From the NCBI RefSeq assembly GCF_008831285.2, contig NC_045147.1:8770334-8834333 (forward strand): DNA of 64,000 bases. Reading direction: 5' to 3'. Under the pieces are notes generated by a model that worked only from the letters and a program-made list of their open reading frames with translations, had not been told where the DNA came from and made no database searches. A program made the position numbers and the translations under genes. Every line of letters begins with the position of its first letter. The first letter of the stretch is position 1. The DNA comes from Nymphaea colorata (Eukaryota > Streptophyta > Magnoliopsida > Nymphaeales > Nymphaeaceae). Positions 55,330-64,000 of this stretch are shown piece after piece.

Positions 55330-55435
55330 GATATAACATAGGTCAGCATTTTGCCGGCGGAAGACCAAGAAAACATACGAAGGATTCAAGAAACTGCCTT
55401 CAACAACATGTACGTTATTGCCAAGCAGGAAAGGT
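55330..55435 (-). pseudogene. Possible HAK/KUP transporter C-terminal scrap
   Basis: The minus strand reads LLGNNVHVVEGSFLNPSYVF and LVFRRQNADLCYI. This is weakly like the C-terminal LLGN...YxFLRxxCRQN segment of plant HAK/KUP potassium transporters, and it lies in the right order downstream of the clearer fragment at 55543-55920. Tentative. Confidence 0.35.
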
Positions 55436-55542
55436 AACTAATGCGCAAAGAGTGCAATTGATACCAAATGTATAGGATCTTGCACAAAAGTTACATGTTA
55501 TCTTTTCCGTTGTAACAGTTCTAAAAAAGAAAACATCTTACC

Positions 55543-55920
55543 AAATGCATTTCCAATATCAGTACCATCACCAAAGCCAAAGGTTACTCCTACATATAGC
55601 ACAGTAAGAGTGTAATTGACTTCCTGAGAATAAACCTCGCCATCTTGGTGCTTTGAGTTATGTACCACTGTTACACGAGGAAAATAACCTAGGCCAACTG
55701 ATTGCTTTATCGCAGAAAAAGTGGCAGATATTAGTGACTAACTTGCAACTATGGCTGCTAGAGTTGCTATAACAAACATGGGCCAGTAAATAGCACTTGG
55801 AACAAACTTGTAAAACCATTCTCTGTGATCAATGGGATTCTTGATCAGGTATGCAGGTTGCCCATCATAGGTGAGAACTGAAAACGTGACTGTAATAGTC
55901 ACTAATGAAGCGTATAACAA
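55543..55920 (-). pseudogene. HAK/KUP potassium-transporter fragment with a nonsense codon
   Basis: HAK/KUP/KT proteins are plasma-membrane potassium transporters with about 12 membrane spans. The minus strand reads [32 protein letters not shown] and ATLAAIVAS, then TAG (55740-55738), then SLISATFSAIKQSVGLGYFP, RVTVVHNSK and VGVTFGFGDGTDIGNAFG. In the family, [34 protein letters not shown] and G-x-FPRVKVVHTS occur in this order, so the TAG replaces the glutamine of ASQA. A good donor (TTTG/GTAAGA) ends the exon at 55543. Upstream coding sequence is cut off where the copia element 5 LTR begins. The nonsense codon and truncation make it a pseudogene or the relic of a disrupted gene. Confidence 0.78.
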
Positions 55921-56275
55921 AAATAGACACTAAGGCCAAGTGAAAAGTATAATCCTAATTCAAATGAACATTGAATGGCTGTAAAAACACAACATGAATT
56001 TGTACAAAGAATAGTACGCCTATTTATACAAGAGGGAGGGCTGAATTAGCCATTGAGACTAGTTCCAATGGCTCATAAAAGAGTCTTTGGAACTAGCCAA
56101 CGGCTAGAACAGAAACAAAAAATAAAAAGAAAAAAGAAAATAAAAAATGTAAAACCTAACTATGATAACATCTAATTAAGACATCCTAAATACAAATATT
56201 AGCTTATATTCATATATGTAATATACATACATAAACATAGGTAATATCTATATACATATACCATATTTCTTAATA
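55906..56275 (-). repeat. Probable 3' LTR of copia element 5
   Basis: On the minus strand it follows the purine tract AAGTTAAAGAGGGG, starts about TATTAAGAAATATGG (the usual TG start appears mutated) and contains a TATA box. The far end is inferred from the break in potassium-transporter similarity; TG at 55906 is the best candidate, but the two overlap by about 15 bp, so the border is uncertain. Confidence 0.5.
56021..56030 (-). promoter_or_regulatory. TATA box in the copia element 5 LTR
   Basis: The minus strand reads CTTGTATAAATAGGCG, a strong TATA match at a sensible position in the middle of the LTR, where retroelement transcription normally starts. Confidence 0.55.
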
Positions 56276-56299
56276 CCCCTCTTTAACTTATAGTGCTAT

Positions 56300-58220
56300 C
56301 ACCGAAAGTTTATTTAAAAGAAAGTTGAATCTGGGAGAACATTGAGACTTTGTGAAGAAATCAACCAGTTGGAATTCTGAGGAGGCATATAGAAGCTTGA
56401 TGGTTTTCTTCAAAAATTCTTCACGAACTAATGACAATCCATTTTGATATGTTTGGTTCGTTCATTAAATGTTTGATTCTTAGCAATGTAGATACTTTTG
56501 TTGTCGCAACACAAATCAGTGAGTTCTTCTATTCTTGTTTTCATATCAAGAGCATTTGATAAAGCTAGACAATTTCCATAATTATGGAAGTCATACCTTG
56601 ATATTCAGCTTCGGTAGAAGAGAGAGATACTTTCTGTTGTTTTTTTCACTTCTATGAGATGAGCGATTCCTCTAAAAAAACACAGAACCCAGTAGTTGAG
56701 TGTTTATCATTTGGATCTCATCCTCAATCAGCATCAGTATAAGCAATCAAGTTTAGAGAGAAAGAAGAAGCAATAAATACTCCCTTGTTTATTGTTCTTT
56801 TGATGTATCTACTGATATGAAAAACAACTCCCATATGAATACTTGATGGAGTATGTTGAAATTGACTTACTGTATGAACCGCATGAGCAATGTCAGGGCG
56901 AGTGATAGTAAGATACATTAGGGATCCCACTAGCTGTTGGTAGGGAGTAGGATTGGTAAGAGAAACTCCTTCGTCAATCTTCATTTTGCTTTCTACTGCT
57001 TCAAGAGTTTTTGTAATCTTATCATCTGTTATGCCTAACTTAGCAATGATCTCCACAACAAAATTAGTTTATAACAAAAAATATCCTCTAGTAGAGTATG
57101 CAACCTCAATACCCAAAAAATACATTAGAGTATGCAAAATTTCATTTCAAAAGTTTTTTTGTAGTACTTTCTTACATTCTTTAATACATTCCTTATCACT
57201 ACATTAATGATCATGTCGTTAACATACAGTAAGAGGATTATGATACTGCAGTAGTATTCTTAACAAACAAGCTATCAAACATGAACAAAATCCATAATTA
57301 GAGATAATAGAATTAAAACGATCAAACCAAGCTTTAGGAGCATGTTTGAGACCACATATAGTCTTCTTAAGTCTAAGAACTTTTTCTTATGGAAGTGACA
57401 AACCTAATGGTACTTCCACATAAGCTTATTTTATAAGATCTTCGTTTAAAAAGACACTTTTAACATCAATTTGATAGATATTCAAGTTTTTAATAGAAGC
57501 TAAAGTAATAAGGGTCTTAACAATAGTCATTCTAGTTACAAGGGCAAATGTTTCGTTATAGTCAATACCATATTCTTGGGTATAACCTTTAGCAACAAGT
57601 CTGACTTTATATCTTTTTAGAGATTCATTACTTTTAGTTTTCACCTTGTATACCCATTTGCATCCAATAGTCTTTTTCCTTATAGGTAAATATTGTATTT
57701 TTCATCCAATAGTCTTTTTTCTTATAGGTAAATATTGTATTTTTCATCCAATAGTCTTTTTCCTTATAGGTAAATATTGTATTTTTCATCCAATAGTCTT
57801 TTTCCTTATAGGTAAATATTGTATTTTTCATCCAATAGTCTTTTTCCTTATAGGTAAATATTGTATTTTTCATCCAATAGTCTTTTTCCTTATAGGTAAA
57901 TATTGTATTTTCCAAGTTTGAGCTTTTTTCAAGGCATTCAATTCTTGTAACATAGCATTCCTCCACTCAATAAATTTGGAAGCTTCATTAAAAGTAGATG
58001 GTTCAAAGTGAGAGTGAATGACATTGATTCTAACTCTATGTATTGGGGTAGAAGTCTCATATGACACTAACCTATTGGGTTGTCTTATATTTCTAGTGGA
58101 TCTTATAAGGTTTTCTTCACTTAAAGTTTGTTGGAGATCAATAGTCTCATGATGTTCTTCCTCACCAATGTCTTGTTGTTGGCTTCTTCTATGATATGTG
58201 ATATGCCCTTGGCTACTCAA
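56300..58220 (-). pseudogene. Copia element 5 reverse transcriptase and RNase H, broken
   Basis: RT pieces on the minus strand: FIEWRNAMLQELNALKKAQT, then the minisatellite, then KRYKVRLVAKGYTQEYGIDY, NETFALVTRM, NIYQIDVKSVFLNEDL (usually QMDVKNAFLNG; here N is S-V), and after further breaks SLTNPTPYQQLVGSLMYLTI, TRPDIAHAVHTVSQF and AYTDAD opening RNase H. RNase H fragments continue to about 56300 (STTGFCVFL). The YVDD box region near 57200-57220 is degenerate (LYVNDMI-like). Many stops are present. Confidence 0.8.
57661..57912. repeat. Six-copy 42-bp minisatellite inside the reverse transcriptase
   Basis: Unit CATCCAATAGTCTTTTTCCT plus 22 more bases, repeated six times without spacers (57661, 57703, 57745, 57787, 57829, 57871), with one base difference in the first or second unit and a diverged end in the last. 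42 is a multiple of 3: one frame on each strand stays open through the array (repeating 14-residue peptides), but the element's own pol frame meets a TGA in every unit. Confidence 0.95.
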
Positions 58221-58399
58221 CTATCATCATTATAATTAATGTTGCTATCATCAATATCATATATTTCATCATCACATTGAGGAAGATACTTGAATAGAAA
58301 AGAATAATCATTGTTGTGTTGTGACTCTCCACAATTTTCGAATTCATTTTCTTCTTCAATAAACTTTACATTCCCTGAAACTATGATCTTGTCTTTGAT

Positions 58400-59534
58400 T
58401 GGGTTATAACATTTGTAGCCTTTTTGTGTCTCAGAATAACCAATGATTGCACATTCAATAACCTTTGAACTTAGGTTATCAGCCTTGTTATTAAGAACAA
58501 AACATTTGCATCCAAAAATACGAACCTTGTTGAGATCGGGTTCATACTTAACAATTTTTCAAAATGAGTTGTATTATTTGAACTTTTGAAGACATTCTAT
58601 GAGGTAGACAAAAGCAAGAGTTGTTTCAGCTCAAAAGTTTTTAAGTATATTTTTTTGCAATAAGTAGAGTTCTTGTTGTTTCAATTATGTGCTTATGTTT
58701 TCTTTCAAAAAGTTCATTTTGTTGAGGTGTTCTTGGACATAATTTTTGATGAACTATTCCGTAGTTTTTTAAATATCTTTTGAATTCATTTGAAACATAT
58801 TCACCTCCAGAATCAGTTCTTAGAATTTTTAATTTAGTATTAAACTGTGTTTGTACCAAGTTGAGAAATTTTTTGAACATCTTAAAAAAACTTGAGATTT
58901 GTATCTTAGGAAATATACCAACAATATCTAGTGAAATCATCAACAAATATTATGTAATATGATAGCCCTCATTTTGACATGGTAGGGGAGGGTACCCATA
59001 CATCGAAATGAACACTCAAAGGGCGTAGATGAAAAGAAGTTTTTTTGTTCAAAAGATAAAGATTTATTTTTCCATGTATTCAATCATTACATTTGAAATT
59101 CTCAATAAAATATCTTTGGTAGGAGTCATCATAGATAATTTTAAGATGTTTAGATAACATAATCTTTGATGTCAAACATTGATGTTCACATTTTTGACAT
59201 AGTAACAAAATTTTTCTTTGGAAATACATAAATTGTTCACATAGTAAACGTCTCCTTTTCTAAAACATTCCCCAATCAATCTTCTGGTTTGATGATCCTG
59301 CACCAAACATTTATTTGATGACAAAACTATATCAAAATCAAAATCTGAAATTTGGGATACATAAAGTAAATTAAGGTTACGTTTAAGGACATAACTGATT
59401 TTAATACAAAGAATTTTATTTTTCCGAATCCTTTTTCAAACTTCTCAATTCCTTTGACACTCAAAGATGTTCCATCTATGGTAACTACATTTGATTCTTT
59501 TCTTGTTTGTTCAAAATTGGTCAAGGATGATATG
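58400..59534 (-). pseudogene. Copia element 5 integrase region, broken
   Basis: The minus strand reads from the protease border ISSLTNFEQTRKESNVVTID (59534) through VLKSVMSLNV, a degenerate pre-integrase region, then integrase TKLKILRTDSGGEYVSNEFK (catalytic second Asp), YLKNYGIVHQKLCPRTPQQN and RKHKHIIETTRTLL (58946-58641). After a break, KCFVLNNKADN-like and KGYKCYNPIKDK-like pieces continue to about 58380. Stops and frameshifts throughout. Confidence 0.78.
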
Positions 59535-61180
59535 TTTGGTGTCACACCCCAACTCTTTGACCCTCAAATAATTTTTTTTTTGTTAAAACATAAACATTGA
59601 GGTGCGACGACACATCAATTTGAAAAGAAATGAGCAATGCAATTTCAAACAACGATGCAACTTCTCATTATATAATCAAGTTTATTCATACAAAAATCAC
59701 GTCAGTACATATGACAAAAATGTTCCAAATCACGACTTTGATGCATAACAAGAACAAGACATCAAAGAGACCAAGACGCGACGCGCTGACACTACAAAAG
59801 ACCCAAAACCTTCTCAGTAGGATGTGAGTGAAGCCATCTGATGAACCTGCTGCCCTGGGTCCACCAAAAACCTGAAAAAAGAAACAACTGAAGGCTTAGC
59901 CTTCACAGTATGACAACAAGTCAGTTAAATCCCTAAACCTTTTAGGTAGGACTCACATAAGAGATATAACAATTACAAGACAACTTATATCATGTTGTGG
60001 TAGGGCACACAGTCACATAATTTGCCAAAAAACCCCTCATATATACCACAATGTGCAAAGGTCACACAAGGGCCACAATATCACATTCAATGGCCACACG
60101 CAATTCAGGCATAACGCATCATTCAATCACTTCATTCACATTCCTTTCTTTTACTTTAACTTTAATGAATTGACAGTTCTTTTGGGTGCAAACACAGGCA
60201 CATGCACACTGCGGGCGGTATACAGCCAGGAGACAACCCCCGTGGTGGCCCGAAACAATATGAATTCATTCCCGCTGCAGCGGTAGAACACTCGTCCAAG
60301 GATGTGTGAATTTCAAGGAGAGATACTCAGCCTTCCCTAGGACACCCAGTTTGGGAAGGCTGGAGCCCAACGCTCCATGCACATCACACAACAATACCTT
60401 GGGGCCTTGCACCGTCTATGCTCTGAACAAGCGAAGCCAGTGGCAAAGGCGGGACAACTCCCAAACACATTGCCACAATCCACTGGCCTCTCATCTCTTA
60501 TTCATTCTTTCTTATCATTATAATTGCACATTCACAAAAAGGCTAGCTCATGAGGTTGGTTCACTCCACGAGTGCACTCATACCTTTGAATGCCTCCACA
60601 CGAGGGTTACACATAACATTAACATTCTTAGCTAGCCATCGTAATATTATGGGTACAACTGTCATTCAATTTCATTCAATTACATTATTGCCTATGGCAG
60701 TACATATGCAACAAATCACAACATTTACATTTATCAAAATTCACATTTATCAAATACCTCAATCATATCTTTCAAAACTTAGCCAAATCCCGAAGAGTAG
60801 TCTCGATTTGTGATGGCTCGTAGCTGTCCTATGCAATTATCATTCTACGATTCTCTCTAATGCACAATCAGGGCCGAGGAGATACTCGACTCGATACCCC
60901 ACCTCATCTGTCCTAAACAGTTATCAATTCTAGCATGCACATGCAAATATGTAATAGTTTTCAAAACAAGCTTCTAGTAGCTTTCCAAAACAAAACTTAT
61001 CACATAACGAATCATTCGATTGCATACTTACATTCACGTCTTGTTGCTCAAAGTCTATTGAACGTGCCCGGTGTACCTGCAAACACAATCAAACAATAAT
61101 ATTTCGACTCACTTCGCTTTACAATTTATACAAATATGTAACATAATCATTGAGGCGTGTCATCGCCTCAAGATGGTGTC

Positions 61181-61249
61181 GACCCACAAAGCCCTTCAAT
61201 AGGCGACTTCTCAACTCTAAAGCCCTTCAATAGGCGACTTCTCAACTCC
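61181..61249. repeat. Short tandem duplication inside the solo LTR
   Basis: AAAGCCCTTCAATAGGCGAC followed by TTCTCAACTC occurs twice, about 33 bp apart. Confidence 0.85.
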
Positions 61250-61909
61250 TTGAGGCTGTCACCAAATGATTTAAGCTGCGCGCTTTCGATTGAACCAATC
61301 ACTAATACACTTTTCATTTGCTTCCAAAGTTGAGGTGTCTTCCCAATAATTACACCCATCTTACCTACTCTCTCCCAACGAACAACGCAATACACCCATT
61401 GACAATCGCATGCGTCACGTGTTCACTAAAATGGTTCTAAATCTTCTCAACCCCATAAAATCTCTATCATGTTTCTAAATAGCTTTGAGAATCACTTATC
61501 ATGATAAAACAGTCATTATAAGCATGGATCGTCACCTCTCCAAAACAATCCTAGACTTTTCCCCAAATAGCAAGGTCGCTAACATACATCCTAAATCATC
61601 AATTCTTAATTCTTGCATGCTCAAACAATAATTATACGTGCTCCAACAAAAAATATACAACAATCTAGGCTCGATTAGGCCTTGCTCACCCCAATTATAA
61701 AGTCTTAGATGTTGTAGTCCTCCCGGCAACCACCTCACGAGTTTGAGTGATCCCCAAATTGCTAAAATTAATTGTTGTCGTCACTCGCCAAGTCTTCAAC
61801 TCATTGGTATGAGGGGAATGATGCATCCCCAAGCTGCAATCCAAACCAATAGCCCCCAGAATTGTTAAAAAGAATTCAAAAGAAGGGTCTTCCATTAGAA
61901 TAGGGCCTC

Positions 61910-62430
61910 CGGCAGAGAGGGAGCTGAAGAGCGTAGACAGAGAGAAAGGTCAGGCAAAGAGAGAGAGAGAGTAGACAAAAGGGGGAAAATAGGAGGCGGA
62001 TAAAGGGAGAGCTCTAGCAAGAAGAGCGTGTGTAGAGGGAGGCATTGACAGAAAGAGACGAACAAAAGAGAGAGAGCGAGAGAGATGAGAGGGCAAGAGA
62101 GAATGCAGAGGTAGAGAGCGTGCAAAGAGAGAGGGTGCAGAAAAAGAGGAACAGCACGGGAGAGAGAATGAACGGTGTGGTGAAGGGTGAGGGAGAAGAA
62201 GAAGAAAGAAAGGACAGGGAAGGACCGGTGTTTCTCACCTGTGCGACGCTGCCGCTGCCATCGTTAACCTCTGTTGCCGCTGCTCAATCCTCCACCTTCT
62301 TCTTCTCTGCGCTTTGTGCAACCCAACGGGATGAGAGAGTGAAAAAGAGGGAGACGTTGAGGCAGACGAGGGAGAAAAGGGAAAGACGAGAGAAGAGGCA
62401 TCAGGCTCCTCTTCTTGTGGAGCTCAGGTC
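61910..62430. repeat. Purine-rich (GA) block in the solo LTR
   Basis: GAGAGAGA runs and AGAGAAAGG-type sequence dominate the plus strand. Open frames over it (Arg/Glu-rich on plus, Leu/Ser-rich on minus) are composition artefacts. Confidence 0.8.
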
Positions 62431-62487
62431 CGGGTTTGGACCTTGATCTGACCCGACCTGCCCAAAAGTAAGTAACGTTACATTTGG

Positions 62488-63704
62488 TGTCATATGAAAA
62501 GATGCACCAGAATTTAGAAGCCAATGAATCATACCAGGAGTGTTGAGGTGGATGTCGTTGTTGCTAATGCTCTGGAATTTGACTCCTTGATTATGGGTTG
62601 AAGAGCCGTTATGATTTGGTTCAACGTTGTGGAGACTGACGTAAGATCACATCCTTCATTTTGAACATTTTCCACCTTCATTTGATCAAATTGTCTAGGT
62701 TTGTATTGCCCACCTTGTGGATATGAAGTTCCTCGGTTGTGTTGCCCACCTTAAGGATATGAAGCTTATCATTTTGAGAAAAATTCTTCCATAGTTTCGT
62801 GATTGTCCTTTTATTATTGTTCACCTTTGGACAACTAGGTCTTATGTGACCCAGTTCATGACAAAAGTGACAACAACCTTATATTCCTCTTTATTTTGAT
62901 TTTTAAAGTGAGGGGGTCTAAAAGATCTAATGTTGTTTCTGAGTCTAGAGGCGGCTAAAACTTTTTCTTCTTGTTTGGAAATAAGGACACTATCCATTTC
63001 TTTGGATAATTTCATTTTAGTTTCTTCTCCACTTAATTTTTTAAGAAGTTCATGAATGAGTGGAGGAGAGACTAAGGATAGTAGGGCTGACCTTATTTGT
63101 TCAAATTCAGGTTGTAGCCCTTTAAGAAATTGAAAAAATCTAAATTCATCGACTTCATCTCTTCTAATCTCATGACACTTATAATTCATTCCTAGTTTAG
63201 GACTAAGTTGATTTAACTCATTATACACAGTAGAGATTTTTATAAAATAATCTCTAACATTTTTCTCTCCTTGTTTGATATTTTGAGCTTTTTGAATCAT
63301 AGATACTTTCAGGCCATATCTTTTTGGGTAAACATTCCTTTGAGATATTCTCATACTTCACTTGTTTTTTCATAATACATAAGATTTTGGGCATTTCTAG
63401 GTTCAATACTTTCGTAAATCCATTCTTTAATCCTAGAATTCTTGGTTTTCCAATCATCTAATTTTTTGTAATATTCAATCATAGCATTTTGTCTTTCCTC
63501 CCCTTCTAATTCTTTCACAATCCCATTTTTTACTTTCGTTAACTTGAGAGAAGGAGGGATGCACTTACCTCTTATGAATCTCCAAACATATTTTCCTTTC
63601 ATATGCATCTCCAAACATTTTGCCCATAATGCATAGTTGGTTCCATCAAACTTGTATGGAACATGATAGCTTCCTCTTTCAATAGAAATTTTGGAGTCCT
63701 GCAA
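62488..63704 (-). pseudogene. Copia element 5 gag and protease start, broken
   Basis: Gag begins at 63704: SYHVPYKFDGTNYALWAKCL, HMKGKYVWRFIRGK and DWKTKNSRIKEWIYESIEP, typical UBN2-type gag with the Y-x-L-W core. A stop follows KTSEV at 63351. The next frame (63354-62842) gives AQNIKQGEKNVRDYFIKIST, FLKGLQPEFEQIRSALLS and LIHELLKKLSGEE. After a frameshift the zinc knuckle CHFCHELGHIRPSC is readable near 62830-62870. Farther down, WLLNSGASFHMTPN is the protease active-site region (D changed to N in the usual D-S-G) and is cut by the solo LTR. Confidence 0.82.
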
Positions 63705-64000
63705 GAGAGCAAGATTTTAAATAACAATATCTAAGAAAGTCAAAAAAATCCTTCTAGAAGTTTCACTAAACAGTTGGTGAACAGTGACAGTAATAGTCTC
63801 CAAGAAGCAGCAATAAAAAGGCTTTTACTTCTTCAACAAAAAGAGTTTGAAGCATGAATCTGGTGCACGCATGTACTGGGACTGCAGTGAAAACAACTGC
63901 CTATATTTTGCAAAACAGCTGATTGTATTTGCCAAGAATGTGAGCAGACAAAAAAATAGACAGTTTGTGTACTTGAAGGCTTGTATTTGATTCAATTTAA
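63705..64000. other. Leader side of copia element 5, no gene
   Basis: Upstream of gag on the minus strand. No primer-binding site (CTCTGATACCA on the plus strand) is present, so the 5' LTR lies beyond the window. Confidence 0.5.

Larger units (their letters stand above)
59540..62482. mobile_element. Solo LTR (2943 bp) inserted in copia element 5
   Basis: Starts TGTCACACCCCAACTC and ends GTAACGTTACA, with a perfect 5-bp duplication TTTGG on both sides (59535-59539 and 62483-62487). Removing it and one TTTGG rejoins the protease codons of copia element 5 (FHMTPN followed by ISSLTN). No gag or pol motif, primer site or internal LTR pair is visible inside, so it is a solo LTR left by recombination rather than a full element. 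The TGTCACACCCC start and the length suit large Ty3-gypsy LTRs of plants (Del/Tekay-like), from memory. Orientation is not certain. It includes a purine (GA)-rich block at 61910-62420 and a direct repeat near 61182-61250 (AAAGCCCTTCAATAGGCGAC). Confidence 0.85.
55906..64000 (-). mobile_element. Ty1-copia element 5, decayed, runs off the right edge, interrupted by a solo LTR
   Basis: On the minus strand: gag from 63704, zinc knuckle at about 62860, protease start, a 2.9-kb solo LTR insertion (59540-62482), integrase (59530-58400), reverse transcriptase (58220-56720), RNase H (56740-56300), a purine tract and the 3' LTR (about 56275-55906). The 5' LTR and primer-binding site would lie beyond 64000 and are not visible. 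Many frameshifts and stops show age. Confidence 0.85.

Noticed and set aside
57646-57966. Regular 42-bp repeats as a CRISPR-like array, or the plus-strand HPIVFFLIGKYCIF frame as a gene
   Set aside because: There are no spacers between the units, and the array lies inside a retrotransposon reverse transcriptase. It is a minisatellite.
60053-60813. Plus-strand open frames as genes
   Set aside because: They lie within the solo LTR, are short, and show no domain.
62045-62446. Arg/Glu-rich 133-codon frame
   Set aside because: Produced by the GA-rich block of the solo LTR.

Overview
This is nuclear DNA of a flowering plant, rich in transposable elements. The evidence is plant-type spliced exons (an R2R3-MYB gene; pieces of chlorophyllide a oxygenase, callose synthase and a plant Dicer), nested Ty1-copia, Ty3-gypsy and LINE elements, and long AT microsatellites. 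The species cannot be named from what I can see. No rRNA, tRNA, CRISPR array or bacterial-type gene was recognised. All identifications come from reading translations by eye; no database search was run.

Layout. Positions 1-5200 hold a decayed Ty3-gypsy remnant (minus strand) and AT- or pyrimidine-rich DNA. Positions 5220-14450 hold a decayed LINE (plus strand) split inside its ORF2 by a copia element (7976-13704, minus strand) with a perfect 5-bp target duplication, AATTA. Positions 14450-17790 are low-complexity and very AT-rich. Positions 17797-44576 are a mosaic of gene fragments, all on the plus strand and most still bounded by intron splice sites: SKP1-like, chlorophyllide a oxygenase last exon, a SOQ1-like exon, PRP4-type kinase exons, an unidentified exon, a callose synthase block, five tandem units that fuse a TIC110-like exon to PRP4-kinase exons (33607-39125), and a DCL4-like helicase exon. 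Two more copia elements interrupt this mosaic: a young, almost intact one (24251-29763, plus, target duplication ATTAG) and a 5'-truncated one (40913-44012, minus).

Positions 44600-47757 hold an internally deleted copia element (plus) with a tandemly duplicated leader. Positions 48240-52247 are AT-rich intergenic DNA. Positions 52248-54473 hold the only gene in the window that looks intact, a two-exon R2R3-MYB gene of the MYB52/54/56/105/117 type. Positions 55330-55920 hold a broken HAK/KUP potassium-transporter fragment (minus). From about 55906 to beyond the right edge lies another copia element (minus), expanded by a 42-bp minisatellite in its reverse transcriptase and split by a 2.9-kb solo LTR with target duplication TTTGG.

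The genes do not form a pathway. The window reads as a record of transposition, capture of genomic fragments and local tandem amplification beside one probably functional transcription-factor gene. The most unusual structure is the captured-fragment island, and within it the five-unit chimeric exon array whose AT tracts shorten steadily from one end to the other.
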